Shown: positions 47,070-57,219, counted from the stretch's first letter. The stretch is 64,000 nt of DNA from an uncultured Pelagibacteraceae bacterium (GCA_902623305.1 CACNTB010000001.1:124001-188000); one strand, 5' to 3'. Translations and numbers: made by a program. The notes: generated by a model not told the origin, from the letters alone.

Positions 47070-48277
47070 TTTCTACTTTAGAAAAAGAAATTACTTTTAG
47101 ATTTTTAAAAGCCAGAAAAAAAGATGGTTTTTTGAATGTTATATCAATTTTTTCTTTTATTGGCATAAGCCTAGGAGTTGCAGTTCTTATCATCGTAATG
47201 TCTGTAATGAATGGATTTAGAGCTGAATTAATTGACAAGATAGTTGGCTTAAATGCTCATGCGGTTGTCAAACCTTACGATAAACCTTTAGCTTCCTTGT
47301 CAAATAAAGATTTTGCTAAAAGCGTTTTATCAAATGATGGAGAAGCAGTTATTTTTCATAAGAATGGCACCAAAGGAGTTTTGTTAAAAGGTTATTTGGA
47401 AAAAGATTTTAAAGATCTGGAAATTACAAATAATGATAGTTTTTTTGGTTCTAAAAATTTAAATGAAAATACAATTTCTATTGGTCGAGATTTAAGTAAT
47501 ATCTTAGGATTAGATATTGGAGATGAGGTTTCAATTACTTCACCCTCAGGAGTTCAAACGTTAATTGGGTCTTTACCAAAGCAAAAATTATTTCTTATAA
47601 CTTCAATATTTGAAAGCGGATTATCAGAATATGATGAAAATATTGTTTATATAAATTTAAACATTTTAGAAGATTTTTTTGACAAAAATAAAAATGATAG
47701 ATTTACCGAGTATTATTTTAAAGATCCAAAAAATATAGAAAATCATAAAAAAAAACTGATGAAACTATACCCTGATGCATTTGTATATACATGGGCTGAT
47801 ATGAATAGTTCATTATTTTCAGCACTTAAAGTTGAGAGAAATGTGATGTTTATTATCTTATCTTTAATTATTATTGTTGCTGCTTTTAATATAATTTCAG
47901 GTTTAACAATACTAGTTAAAAATAAAACTCGAGATATAGCAATTTTAAAATCTATTGGTGTTTTAAATAAATCTATAATTAAAATTTTTTTTCTTGTCGG
48001 TGTTTCAATTGGAACCTCAGCAACAATTTTTGGAATATTTTTAGGTGTAACATTCTCAATTTATGTAGAAAACATTAGACAATTTTTAAGCTCTATTTTT
48101 AATATTACTTTATTTCCAGAGGAAATATATTTTTTAAACAAGATGCCCTCAGAAATAAATATTAGCTCTATAATAATTATAACAATATGTTCAATATTAA
48201 TAACAATAGTAGTTTCTATATTTCCAGCGCTTAAAGCTGCAAATATGGATCCTATAAAATCACTGAAGTATGAATAA
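47066..48277 (+). CDS. lolC: Lipoprotein-releasing ABC transporter permease (LolC/E family)
   Basis: A 403-residue inner-membrane protein with one N-terminal helix, a large periplasmic domain and three C-terminal helices (about residues 265-400). The N-terminal FRFLKARKKDGFLNVISIFSFIGISLGVAVLIIVMSVMNGFR is the LolC/E signature. The start is TTG overlapping the proS stop as TTGA; no ATG exists before the conserved region. With LolD it extracts lipoproteins from the inner membrane. A single permease gene suggests a homodimeric LolF-type arrangement. Confidence 0.92.
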   Translation: MISTLEKEITFRFLKARKKDGFLNVISIFSFIGISLGVAVLIIVMSVMNGFRAELIDKIVGLNAHAVVKPYDKPLASLSNKDFAKSVLSNDGEAVIFHKNGTKGVLLKGYLEKDFKDLEITNNDSFFGSKNLNENTISIGRDLSNILGLDIGDEVSITSPSGVQTLIGSLPKQKLFLITSIFESGLSEYDENIVYINLNILEDFFDKNKNDRFTEYYFKDPKNIENHKKKLMKLYPDAFVYTWADMNSSLFSALKVERNVMFIILSLIIIVAAFNIISGLTILVKNKTRDIAILKSIGVLNKSIIKIFFLVGVSIGTSATIFGIFLGVTFSIYVENIRQFLSSIFNITLFPEEIYFLNKMPSEINISSIIIITICSILITIVVSIFPALKAANMDPIKSLKYE

Positions 48278-48947
48278 TTTTTTAGAATTAATTAATATAC
48301 GAAAAAGTTTTACTGCAGAAAAAAAAATTAATGTATTAAGAGGACTATCTAGAAAATTTAGGTTAGGTAAAACTTACGCAATAATGGGACCTTCTGGATC
48401 TGGAAAATCAACTTTACTTAATTTAATTTCGTTAATTGATAAACCAACATCTGGTATCATTAGGTTTAATAAACATGAGATAAATTTCAGTCAAAATGAA
48501 AAAAATGATTTATTTAGATCTAAAAGAATAGGTATTGTTTACCAAGAAAACAATCTTCTTTCTGATTTTACAGCATTGGAAAATGTTTATTTTGCTTCTT
48601 TATCTCTTAATAATGACAAAAAATTAGCATTGTTTAAAGCTGAAAAGTTATTAAAAAAAATTGGACTTTCAAACAGATTAAATCATTTTCCCTCACAACT
48701 TTCTGGAGGTGAAGCTCAAAGAGTTGCAATAGCAAGAGCGATTATTAATGATCCTCAAATTATTCTAGCGGATGAACCAACTGGTAGTTTAGATATGAAT
48801 ACGGCTAAAGATATTTTTAAACTTTTAAACAATCAAAAAAGACCAGACAGAATAATTATATTTGCAACTCATAATAGATTTTTTGCAAAAAAAGCAGATT
48901 ATCTATTGGAGATGAGAGATGGTAGTATAAAATCATCTAATGCCTGA
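48270..48947 (+). CDS. lolD: Lipoprotein-releasing ABC transporter ATP-binding protein
   Basis: A 225-residue ABC ATPase. Walker A is GPSGSGKSTLL near residue 40, the signature is LSGGEAQRVAIARAI near 143 and Walker B is ILADEPTGSLD near 164. It drives release of lipoproteins by the LolC-type permease, with which it overlaps by eight bases. It overlaps dnaE by eight bases as well. Confidence 0.94.
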   Translation: MNNFLELINIRKSFTAEKKINVLRGLSRKFRLGKTYAIMGPSGSGKSTLLNLISLIDKPTSGIIRFNKHEINFSQNEKNDLFRSKRIGIVYQENNLLSDFTALENVYFASLSLNNDKKLALFKAEKLLKKIGLSNRLNHFPSQLSGGEAQRVAIARAIINDPQIILADEPTGSLDMNTAKDIFKLLNNQKRPDRIIIFATHNRFFAKKADYLLEMRDGSIKSSNA

Positions 48948-51900
48948 ATCTGTCTCACAAAATTTTAATCATTTAAAAATTCATACTCAATATTCAATTT
49001 GTGAAGGAGCTGCTAGAATTGATGATTTACAAGAATATTCTAAGAAAAATAAAATTAAATCCTTAGGTCTATGCGATACCTCAAATTTATGCGGTGCACT
49101 AGAATTTGCTGAAAAGATCTCAAAATCTGGTACTCAACCAATAATTGGAACTCAAATTAATTTTAAAATCGGAGAAACAACAGGTTTACTCCCTTTGTTT
49201 GCTTTAAATGAAGCTGGATATAAAAATATGATAGAACTTTCATCTTTATCATATTTGGAAAACGATCAATTGTCAGATCCACATGTAGATTTTGAATTAT
49301 TATTAAGCAATTCAAAAGGTGTTGCTGTATTTTCAGGAACTGTTTTTGGTTTATTTGGTAAATTATTTGATAAAGGAAAGTTTAGTGAAATTGATGAGCT
49401 TTATAATAAAATTAAAAATGCTTTTGATGACAGATTTTACTTAGAGATACAAAGACATGATGATCAAAATGAAACTGCATTTGAAAAATTTAATTTAAAA
49501 AAATCTTTAGATTTGGAAATACCCATTATTGCAACTAATGAAGTGTTCTATTTAGATAAAGAAATGCATGAAGCGCATGATGCTTTAATTTGTATAGGTA
49601 ATAAGACTTATGTAAATGAAAAAAATAGGTTAAGATTAACTGATCAGCATTATCTAAAAACTAACTTAGAGATGTCAGAATTATTTGCTGACTTGCCCGA
49701 AGCTTTAGAAAATAATTATAATTTTCCATTAAGATGCTGCTATAGACCATTATTTTCTAACCCAATATTGCCTAATATTAGTAGTGATAAAGATGGAAAT
49801 GCAGATGAAATTTTAAAAAAAGATTCAATAGAAGGATTAAAAATCAAATTTAATAAGATCTTTAATTTAAGTGATGAAGATTTAGAAAATAACAATTCTT
49901 ATAGAGATTACAAGGATAGGCTAAATCATGAGCTTTCTATTATTTTAGAAATGAAATATTCTAGTTATTTTCTTATAGTTGCTGACTATATAAAATGGGC
50001 TAAAAATAATGATATCCCTGTAGGTCCTGGAAGAGGTTCAGGTGCTGGTTCTTTAGTGGCTTGGTGTTTATCAATTACTGATGTTGACCCAATAAAATTT
50101 AATCTTATTTTTGAAAGATTTTTAAATCCAGATAGAATTTCAATGCCAGATTTTGATATAGACTTTTGTGAGGATAAAAGAGATCAAGTTTTTGAGTATC
50201 TAACAACCAAATACAAAGATAGCGTGGCCCACATTATAACATTTGGTAAGTTAAAAGCTCGAATGGTAATTAGAGACGTTGGACGAGTTTTGGGTTTAGC
50301 CTATGGATTTGTTGATAGCATATCTAAGATGATACCTTTTGATCCATCTAGACCACAAAATTTATCTCAATGTATTGCTGGGGAGCCACGATTACAAAAA
50401 CTCATAAATGATGATCCAAGGGTTAAAAAACTTATTGATTTGTCTTTAAAATTAGAAGGTCTAAATAGAAATGTTGCCACTCATGCCGCTGGAGTAGTAA
50501 TAGCAGATAAAAAGCTAACAGAAGTTGTTCCGCTGTATAAAGATATCTCAGCAGATTTATTATTACCATCTACTCAATTTGATATGTATTCAGCTGAAAA
50601 TGCTGGATTGGTTAAATTTGACTTTCTAGGTTTAAAAACACTCACAGTCATTAATAATACACAAAAGCTTATTAAAAAAAAGAATAAAGAATTTGATATT
50701 GAAAATATTAGTTACGAGGATCAAAAAGTTTTTGATCTAATGTCTACAGGAAAAACAGTTGGCTTATTCCAAATTGAAAGTGCTGGTATGAGAGAGGCTT
50801 TAATTCAAATGAAGCCAAATCATATTGAAGATATTATTGCATTAGTAGCTCTATATAGACCTGGACCAATGAGTAATATTCCAACATATAATGATTGTAA
50901 ACATGGAAAACAAAAACCAGATTACTTACATCCACTTTTAGAGGACATTTTAAAACCTACATATGGAGTAATTATTTATCAAGAGCAAGTAATGCAAATT
51001 GCACAAAAATTATCAGGGTTTACAGCTGGGCAAGCCGATCTCTTAAGAAGAGCGATGGGTAAAAAGAAACGAGCAGAACTTGAAAAACAGAAACAAGGAT
51101 TTATTGCTGGTGCTGTTAAAAATGGAATAACAAAAGATGTTGCTGCTGGAATTTTTCTTAAAATAGAACCATTTGCTGAATATGGTTTTAATAAAAGTCA
51201 TGCTGCAGCATATGCAATTATTTCATATCAAACAGCATTTTTAAAAACATATTATCCAAAAGAGTTTATTGCTGCTTCAATGACCATGGATATATCCAAT
51301 CAAAATAAATTAAGTGAGTTTTACGAAGAATTAAAAAGATTAAATGTTGAAGTTGTTCGTCCTGATATAAATGAATGTTTTGCTGATTTTAGAACAATTG
51401 ATGATAAATTTTATTATGCCTTAGGTAGTATTAAAGCCGTTGGTTTTGACGCAATATCAAATATAATTAAAGAAAGAACTTTAAATGGAAAATTTGAGTC
51501 AATTCATGATTTTATAAATAGAGTAAATCCAAAAAATATAAACAAACTTCAATTAGAAGGCTTAGTTAAAGCTGGAGCCTTCGATAAACTGAACTTAAAT
51601 AGACAAGCTTTGCACAACTCTATTCCAGCTATGATTGCTAAAAATAAAAATATATTTGATAATAAATCAGCTAATCAGATTGATTTATTTTCAGAGGATG
51701 AAAAAGCTAAAGATGATATTTTGATGAAAACTGAAGATTGGAAATTTGAAGAAAGATTATCAAAAGAATTTGAATCAGTAGGTTTTTTTATTTCAGACCA
51801 TCCATTAAACCAATTTATAGAAATTTTTAATGATTATAAAATAACAGATTATACAAGTTTTATTTCAAAAGAAGATTTAAAAAACTCTAATATAGCTGCC

Positions 51901-52356
51901 ACATTGTTAAAGATACAAGAAAGAAAAACTGCAAAAGGAAATTCTTACGCTGTTTTAAAATTAACTGACTTATTAAGTGTATTTGAACTATTCATTTTCT
52001 CAGATGTTTTAGAATTAAATAGAGAAATTTTAAAAGAGGGAAATTCTCTTATTTTAACATTATTTAAAAATACTTCTAATGATGAAAATCGATTAACTAG
52101 AATAAATGTCCAAAAAATAGCTTCTCTAAAAGATTTATTTAATAGTCCTATTAATGAGGTTTCATTCAAGCTAAATTCTGAAGAACAAATTGAAAAAATA
52201 TCTACAATTTTGAATGATGAAGGTAAAACCATTGTAAATATTAATTTAGTTACTAAAGATAATATTCTTAAATTCAGACTAAAAAATACTCGAAAATTAG
52301 ACAGAAAAGCTCTAAACCTCCTAAGAAATCAACAAATTCAGGCAATAATCAATTAA
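48940..52356 (+). CDS. dnaE: DNA polymerase III alpha subunit
   Basis: An 1138-residue replicative polymerase of the C family. The N-terminal PHP domain starts NHLKIHTQYSICEGAARIDDL; two of the usual metal ligands are replaced (HLKIH, CDT), so it is probably inactive as a proofreading site, as in E. coli. The polymerase core has GPGRGSGAGSLVAWCL near residue 364 and the catalytic aspartates in MPDFDIDFCEDKRDQV near 400. A helix-hairpin-helix region and an OB-fold near 985 follow. It copies the chromosome. The lolD-dnaE neighbourhood is typical for alphaproteobacteria. Confidence 0.97.
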   Translation: MPESVSQNFNHLKIHTQYSICEGAARIDDLQEYSKKNKIKSLGLCDTSNLCGALEFAEKISKSGTQPIIGTQINFKIGETTGLLPLFALNEAGYKNMIELSSLSYLENDQLSDPHVDFELLLSNSKGVAVFSGTVFGLFGKLFDKGKFSEIDELYNKIKNAFDDRFYLEIQRHDDQNETAFEKFNLKKSLDLEIPIIATNEVFYLDKEMHEAHDALICIGNKTYVNEKNRLRLTDQHYLKTNLEMSELFADLPEALENNYNFPLRCCYRPLFSNPILPNISSDKDGNADEILKKDSIEGLKIKFNKIFNLSDEDLENNNSYRDYKDRLNHELSIILEMKYSSYFLIVADYIKWAKNNDIPVGPGRGSGAGSLVAWCLSITDVDPIKFNLIFERFLNPDRISMPDFDIDFCEDKRDQVFEYLTTKYKDSVAHIITFGKLKARMVIRDVGRVLGLAYGFVDSISKMIPFDPSRPQNLSQCIAGEPRLQKLINDDPRVKKLIDLSLKLEGLNRNVATHAAGVVIADKKLTEVVPLYKDISADLLLPSTQFDMYSAENAGLVKFDFLGLKTLTVINNTQKLIKKKNKEFDIENISYEDQKVFDLMSTGKTVGLFQIESAGMREALIQMKPNHIEDIIALVALYRPGPMSNIPTYNDCKHGKQKPDYLHPLLEDILKPTYGVIIYQEQVMQIAQKLSGFTAGQADLLRRAMGKKKRAELEKQKQGFIAGAVKNGITKDVAAGIFLKIEPFAEYGFNKSHAAAYAIISYQTAFLKTYYPKEFIAASMTMDISNQNKLSEFYEELKRLNVEVVRPDINECFADFRTIDDKFYYALGSIKAVGFDAISNIIKERTLNGKFESIHDFINRVNPKNINKLQLEGLVKAGAFDKLNLNRQALHNSIPAMIAKNKNIFDNKSANQIDLFSEDEKAKDDILMKTEDWKFEERLSKEFESVGFFISDHPLNQFIEIFNDYKITDYTSFISKEDLKNSNIAATLLKIQERKTAKGNSYAVLKLTDLLSVFELFIFSDVLELNREILKEGNSLILTLFKNTSNDENRLTRINVQKIASLKDLFNSPINEVSFKLNSEEQIEKISTILNDEGKTIVNINLVTKDNILKFRLKNTRKLDRKALNLLRNQQIQAIIN

Positions 52357-52364
52357 AAAATCAC

Positions 52365-52393
52365 TTGTTAAATTTAATAAATATTTGTAAATA
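52365..52393 (+). promoter_or_regulatory. Possible promoter for the rpsB operon
   Basis: TTGTTA (52365-52370) and TAAATA (52388-52393) are separated by 17 bases and lie before the structured leader. The -10 box is poor, and the surrounding DNA is so AT-rich that similar pairs arise by chance. Confidence 0.3.
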
Positions 52394-52417
52394 ATCCATA
52401 AATTAAATTAACACTCA

Positions 52418-52480
52418 CACAGTTGTTGGTTTTATACCTCCGGTCCTTAATTGGAAATTACTGTGGTGGCTTAACCGGGA
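52418..52480 (+). ncRNA. rpsB leader RNA with pseudoknot (putative S2 autoregulatory element)
   Basis: Within the 130-base dnaE-rpsB gap is a distinctly GC-richer block. CACAGT (52418-52423) pairs with ACTGTG (52460-52465), and TCCGGT (52439-52444) pairs with ACCGGG (52474-52479); the two stems interleave as a pseudoknot. A small GGT/ACC hairpin (52428-52438) lies inside. The last strand contains the GGGA that would act as ribosome-binding site six bases before the rpsB ATG. A conserved structured RNA before rpsB has been described in Candidatus Pelagibacter ubique and relatives, and S2 represses rpsB-tsf in E. coli; this element fits both. Confidence 0.8.
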
Positions 52481-52486
52481 ATAAAT

Positions 52487-53296
52487 ATGAAAATACCTAA
52501 CTTAACTATTCAACAATTATTAGAAGCGGGCGTTCATCTTGGTCATAAAACTCTAAGATGGAACCCAAAGATGAAAAAATATATTTTTGGAAAAAGAGAC
52601 TCAATTCACATTATAGATCTAACTCAAACACTTGAGTTAACAAAAGTAGCTTTAGAAAAGGTTTATAATACAATAGCAAATAATGGAAAAATTTTATTTG
52701 TTTCTACAAAAAAACAAGCATCTGAAGCAATAGCAGAAGTCGCGAAAGAAACAGATCAATATTTTGTTAATTATAGATGGTTAGGAGGGATGCTAACTAA
52801 TTGGGGAACAATTTCAAACTCAATAAAAAAATTAAAAAAATTAGAAACAGATTTGGCTTCAGAAAACAGAGGTTTTACCAAAAAAGAACTTTTAAAAATG
52901 AGCGTTAAAAAAGATAAGCTTCAAAGATCTTTAGGTGGTATAGCTGAAATGAAAAAAATTCCAGATTTAGTATTTGTTATAGATACAAATTACGAGTCAT
53001 TGGCCATTGCGGAATCTGCTAAATTAGGAATACCAATTATTGCTATTTTAGATAGTAATTCTAATCCAGATAATATTGATTATCCAATTCCAGGTAATGA
53101 TGATGCAAGAAGATCGATTGATCTTTATTGTAATTTAATCAAAGAAACAATTAACAGCGCAAAAAATTCTGAACCTCGAGTAGAAAAAAATCAGGATAAA
53201 ACTAAGGATGATACTGAAACAAAAACAATTCAAGAATTAGACAGGGAAAAATTAGAAAAAAAATTTTCTAAAGAAGATAAGGAGAAATTAAATTAA
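52487..53296 (+). CDS. rpsB: Ribosomal protein S2
   Basis: A 269-residue small-subunit protein. Signatures are [25 protein letters not shown] near residues 11-35 and [14 protein letters not shown] near 95-108, with [18 protein letters not shown] near 164. A charged tail of about 40 residues rich in Lys, Glu and Asp extends the usual end. Translation is probably controlled by the upstream leader RNA. The stop overlaps the tsf start by one base (TAATG). Confidence 0.97.
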   Translation: MKIPNLTIQQLLEAGVHLGHKTLRWNPKMKKYIFGKRDSIHIIDLTQTLELTKVALEKVYNTIANNGKILFVSTKKQASEAIAEVAKETDQYFVNYRWLGGMLTNWGTISNSIKKLKKLETDLASENRGFTKKELLKMSVKKDKLQRSLGGIAEMKKIPDLVFVIDTNYESLAIAESAKLGIPIIAILDSNSNPDNIDYPIPGNDDARRSIDLYCNLIKETINSAKNSEPRVEKNQDKTKDDTETKTIQELDREKLEKKFSKEDKEKLN

Positions 53297-54147
53297 TGAG
53301 TGATATAGAAAAGGTTAAAAAACTCAGAGAAGCTACTGGCGCTGGTTTTAAAGATTGCAACCTAGCTATTAAAGAGTCAAATGGAGATTTAGACAAGGCG
53401 ATTGAAATTTTAAGAGTTAAGGGAATCTCTAAAGCTTCAAAAAAAATGTCTAGAGACGCAAAGGAAGGAGTTGTCGTCGTTAGTGGAGATGCCTCAAAAA
53501 CCTCAGTAATCGAAGTAAATTGTGAAACTGATTTTGTTGCTAAAAATGATGATTTTATCTCTTTTGTAAAAGAATTAAGTGAATTAAATAACAAAAATAA
53601 TTCAAACGTTGAAGATTTAAAGAAATCTGAAATGAAAAATGGTCAAACCGTTGAGGACAATTTAGTAGCTTTAATTGCAAAAATTGGTGAAAAAATTACA
53701 ATTGGTAAAGCTAAAACTATTCAAAATTCTAATGGAGTAAATAACCACTATCTCCATACCGTTGTAAAAGACAATGTTGCAAAATTAGCTGTTATGGTTT
53801 CACTGGATACAAAGGATAATTCAGAAATAGTTAAAACATTTAGTAAGCAACTATCAATGCATATTGCAGCATCGAATCCACTAGCTTTAGAATCTAGTTC
53901 AATCGATCAGTCTATTATAGACAAAGAACAAGAGCTAGTTACTGAAGAACTAAAAAATTCTGGAAAACCTGAGGATATTGCAAAAAAAATTAGCTTAGGT
54001 AAAATGAACAAATTTAAAGAAGAAAATTCTCTTTTAACACAAGCCTGGGTAATGGAACCTAAAAAGAAAGTTAAAGATGTGTTAAAAGAGCTTTCTATAG
54101 CTGATTTAAAAATAAAAGAGTTCTATAGAATTAAGATCGGAGAATAA
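53296..54147 (+). CDS. tsf: Elongation factor Ts
   Basis: A 283-residue nucleotide-exchange factor for EF-Tu. The N-terminal UBA-like domain has [21 protein letters not shown] at residues 8-28, and [19 protein letters not shown] near 74-92 is the core signature. Length is normal. In most alphaproteobacteria pyrH follows; here the frr start codon abuts the tsf stop with no gap. Confidence 0.97.
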   Translation: MSDIEKVKKLREATGAGFKDCNLAIKESNGDLDKAIEILRVKGISKASKKMSRDAKEGVVVVSGDASKTSVIEVNCETDFVAKNDDFISFVKELSELNNKNNSNVEDLKKSEMKNGQTVEDNLVALIAKIGEKITIGKAKTIQNSNGVNNHYLHTVVKDNVAKLAVMVSLDTKDNSEIVKTFSKQLSMHIAASNPLALESSSIDQSIIDKEQELVTEELKNSGKPEDIAKKISLGKMNKFKEENSLLTQAWVMEPKKKVKDVLKELSIADLKIKEFYRIKIGE

Positions 54148-54699
54148 ATGTTTGATGAAAAATCATACAGCCTCAAAATGGATAAGACCATTGAGGTATT
54201 TTCAAAAGAACTTTCATCATTAAGAACAGGAAGAGCTAATGCATCTATGTTAGATCTAATTAAAGTTGATGTTTATGGTCAACAAATGCCTATCAATCAA
54301 ATAGGAAGTATAACAACGCCAGAACCTAGAATGATTAATATTCAAGTTTGGGACAGTAATAATGTTCCATTGCTTGATGCAGCTATTAAAAAGTCAGATT
54401 TGGGATTGAATCCTCAAATTGATGGTCAATTAATAAGATTACCAGTTCCAGAACTTAATGAAGAAAGAAGAACAGAGTTAAAAAAATTAATAAAATCTAT
54501 TGGTGAAAAGTGCAAAGTTTCAATCCGAAATATACGAAGAGATGCCAATGAAGATTTGAAGAAACTTTTAAAATCAAAAGAAATTGGAGAAGATGAAGAA
54601 AAGTCATATGAAAAGAAGGTACAAAAAGTAACTGATGATCATATAAAAACAGTAGATGATAAAGTATCCTCTAAAGAAAAAGAAATAATGACCATATGA
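54148..54699 (+). CDS. frr: Ribosome recycling factor
   Basis: A 183-residue two-domain factor that splits post-termination ribosomes with EF-G. Characteristic segments are ELSSLRTGRANASMLDLIKVDVYG near residues 21-44 and SIRNIRRDANEDLKKLLKSKEIGEDEEK near 126-153. It starts directly at the end of tsf and its stop overlaps uppS by four bases (ATGA). Confidence 0.97.
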   Translation: MFDEKSYSLKMDKTIEVFSKELSSLRTGRANASMLDLIKVDVYGQQMPINQIGSITTPEPRMINIQVWDSNNVPLLDAAIKKSDLGLNPQIDGQLIRLPVPELNEERRTELKKLIKSIGEKCKVSIRNIRRDANEDLKKLLKSKEIGEDEEKSYEKKVQKVTDDHIKTVDDKVSSKEKEIMTI

Positions 54700-55370
54700 A
54701 CCCACTACAACATGTAGCCATCATAATGGATGGTAATGGAAGATGGGGACTAAAACATAAAAAATCTAGAAATTTAGGACACAAAGCAGGCTTGAATGTT
54801 GTTGAACAAATTATCAAAGAATCAATAAAGCATAAAATTAAATTTTTAACACTTTTTGCTTTTTCAACAGAAAATTGGAAAAGACCCAAAAAAGAAATAA
54901 ATTATTTATTTTCTTTATTGGAGACATTTTTAAAAAATAAAATTGATGAATTAAATAAAAAACAAATTAAACTTCAAATAATTGGTAATAAAAAATTCTC
55001 TAAAGATTTAAACAAATTATTAATTGACTCAGAAAAAAAAACTCAAAAAAATAAGGTTTTGCAAATTAATTTAGCATTAAACTATGGGTCAAAATTTGAA
55101 TTGATTGAAGCTTTTAAAAAGTTAAAAAAAAGTAAATACAAATTTACAGAAAAAAATTTTGAAAAATATTTACAAACTAAAAATATCCCTGATCCAGATA
55201 TATTAATACGTACAGGTAATACTCAAAGATTGAGTAATTTTTTACTTTGGCAGATTGCATACGCAGAAGTTTTCTTTGAAAAAAAATTATGGCCAGATTT
55301 TAATAAAAAAGATTTTAATAAAATTATTGAAAAATACAAAAAAATTAAAAGAAATTTTGGAAATGTATGA
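54696..55370 (+). CDS. uppS: Undecaprenyl diphosphate synthase (isoprenyl transferase)
   Basis: A 224-residue cis-prenyltransferase. The active-site block HVAIIMDGNGRWGLKH at residues 6-21 has the catalytic Asp, FSTENWKRP near 54 and PDPDILIRTGNTQRLSNFLLWQIAYAEVFF near 167-196 complete the site. It makes the C55 lipid carrier for peptidoglycan and surface glycans. Overlaps frr and cdsA by four bases each. Confidence 0.95.
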   Translation: MNPLQHVAIIMDGNGRWGLKHKKSRNLGHKAGLNVVEQIIKESIKHKIKFLTLFAFSTENWKRPKKEINYLFSLLETFLKNKIDELNKKQIKLQIIGNKKFSKDLNKLLIDSEKKTQKNKVLQINLALNYGSKFELIEAFKKLKKSKYKFTEKNFEKYLQTKNIPDPDILIRTGNTQRLSNFLLWQIAYAEVFFEKKLWPDFNKKDFNKIIEKYKKIKRNFGNV

Positions 55371-56029
55371 ATTCAAAAGAATTAACAAAAAGAATTATAA
55401 CGTCAATTCCTTTAATCTTACTATTAGGTTTTTCATTTTATTATTCGTATGTGTTAATAATTACATTAATAATAGTATCTTTTGTTTCTTGGTTTGAATT
55501 TAAAGTCTTAATTAATAAAATTTTTAAAAAAAAATCATTCATACTATTGATTAATTTTTTGATCTTAATATATATCGCAATGTTTTCTTCAATTGTATAT
55601 TTTGGAATTTTACAAGAAAATTTTAAAATAAATATTTTGTATTTGTTTCTAGTCTGCATTTTTTCAGATATAGGAGGATTATTATTCGGGAAAACTTTTA
55701 AAGGAAAAAAATTAACAAAAATCAGTCCAAATAAAACAATTTCTGGATCTATTGGATCATTTATGATGTCAATGTCTTTAGTTCCGTTATTTTATTTTTA
55801 TTTTAATAATAAATTTTCAAATTTATTAGACCTTATTTTGATATCAATTTTAGTATCATTTTTTTGTCAAATTGGAGATTTATTTGTTTCTTTTTTAAAA
55901 AGGAAGGCAAAAGTAAAAGATACCAGCAATATCTTACCTGGTCATGGCGGTTTGTTAGATAGAATAGATGGAATTTTAATTGCTATTCCTTTAGGCATTA
56001 TGGTTTGGGAAATTTTAAAGGTTATATGA
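55367..56029 (+). CDS. cdsA: Phosphatidate cytidylyltransferase
   Basis: A 220-residue membrane enzyme forming CDP-diacylglycerol for phospholipid synthesis. The C-terminal half carries the family pattern: FSDIGGLLFGKTFKGKKLTKISPNKTISGSIGSF near residues 99-132 and the signature GDLFVSFLKRKAKVKDTSNILPGHGGLLDRIDGI near 167-200. It is shorter at the N-terminus than E. coli CdsA, with fewer helices, as in many alphaproteobacteria. Confidence 0.93.
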   Translation: MNSKELTKRIITSIPLILLLGFSFYYSYVLIITLIIVSFVSWFEFKVLINKIFKKKSFILLINFLILIYIAMFSSIVYFGILQENFKINILYLFLVCIFSDIGGLLFGKTFKGKKLTKISPNKTISGSIGSFMMSMSLVPLFYFYFNNKFSNLLDLILISILVSFFCQIGDLFVSFLKRKAKVKDTSNILPGHGGLLDRIDGILIAIPLGIMVWEILKVI

Positions 56030-57219
56030 AAAAAAGTATTGCTATATTGGGGTCAACAGGCTCAATTGGAAAAACATTATTAAAGATAGTTAAAAAAGAT
56101 CAAAATATTAAAATAATTTTACTTACAGCAAACAAAAACTATAAAGAATTATTTAAACTAGCGAAGTTGTATAATGTTAAAAATATAATTATTACAGATT
56201 TAAAATCATTTAATAAAGCTTTACTAATAAATAAAAATAAAAATTTAAATATTTATAACAACTTTAAAATATTCAAAAAAATTTTTAGAAACAAAATAGA
56301 CTACATTATGAGTTCAATAGTTGGTTTAGAAGGTTTATATCCAACACTGGAAGCAATTAAATATACAAGTAAAATTGCAATTGCTAATAAAGAATCTTTA
56401 GTATGTGGATGGAATTTAATTGAAGAAGAGTCAAAAAAACATAATACGGAAATTATTCCAATTGACTCAGAACATTTTTCTGTTTGGTCTTTACTAGAAT
56501 ACAGATCGATAATCCAAAAAAAATCTATAAATAATAAATTAATTGATGAGATTTATATCACCGCATCTGGTGGCCCTTTTAAAAATTATGATTTAAATAA
56601 ATTTAAATATATTAAACCAAGCGATGCTACGAAACATCCAAATTGGAAAATGGGTAAAAAAATTTCTGTAGATTCGTCAACATTAATGAATAAAGTTTTT
56701 GAGGTAATTGAATTACAAAGACTATTTAAAATTGATTACAAAAAAATTAAAGTTATTATTCAACCAAAATCCTACGTACACGCTATCATAAAATTTACAG
56801 ATGGAACAATAAAACTTCTTGCTCATGAACCTGATATGAAAGTTCCAATTTTTAATTCGATTTATAATAGAAAAAATATAAAAAAATTAAAATCAAAAAA
56901 AATAAATTTTGAAATCTTAAATCAATTAAATTTTACAAATATTGATAAAAAAAAATTTCCTTTAATTGAATTAATTCATAAATTAAAGAAAAAAATTTCA
57001 TTATTCGAAACAGCTTTAACTGTTGCAAATGATGAGCTTGTAAAACTTTTTTTAGAAAATAAAATTTCATACACAGATATAAGTAAAATATTAATTAATT
57101 TTTTAAATTCTAAATATGTGTTGTCATTAAACAATAAAAAGCCACTTAATTATATGATGATAAACTCGACTAAAAATTTAATTCGACTGAAAATTAAAAA
57201 TCACTATAATCAAACCTAA
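56026..57219 (+). CDS. dxr: 1-deoxy-D-xylulose 5-phosphate reductoisomerase
   Basis: A 397-residue enzyme of the MEP isoprenoid pathway. The ATG at 56026 is preferred to the track start at 56005 because it begins directly at KKSIAILGSTGSIGKT, the NADPH motif, and overlaps cdsA by the usual ATGA. The active site has IANKESLV near residue 120, PIDSEHFSVW near 145 and ITASGGPF near 178, then HPNWKMGKKISVDSSTLMNK. It provides precursors for UppS. The next gene is bamA; rseP, usually found here, is absent. Confidence 0.95.
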   Translation: MKKSIAILGSTGSIGKTLLKIVKKDQNIKIILLTANKNYKELFKLAKLYNVKNIIITDLKSFNKALLINKNKNLNIYNNFKIFKKIFRNKIDYIMSSIVGLEGLYPTLEAIKYTSKIAIANKESLVCGWNLIEEESKKHNTEIIPIDSEHFSVWSLLEYRSIIQKKSINNKLIDEIYITASGGPFKNYDLNKFKYIKPSDATKHPNWKMGKKISVDSSTLMNKVFEVIELQRLFKIDYKKIKVIIQPKSYVHAIIKFTDGTIKLLAHEPDMKVPIFNSIYNRKNIKKLKSKKINFEILNQLNFTNIDKKKFPLIELIHKLKKKISLFETALTVANDELVKLFLENKISYTDISKILINFLNSKYVLSLNNKKPLNYMMINSTKNLIRLKIKNHYNQT

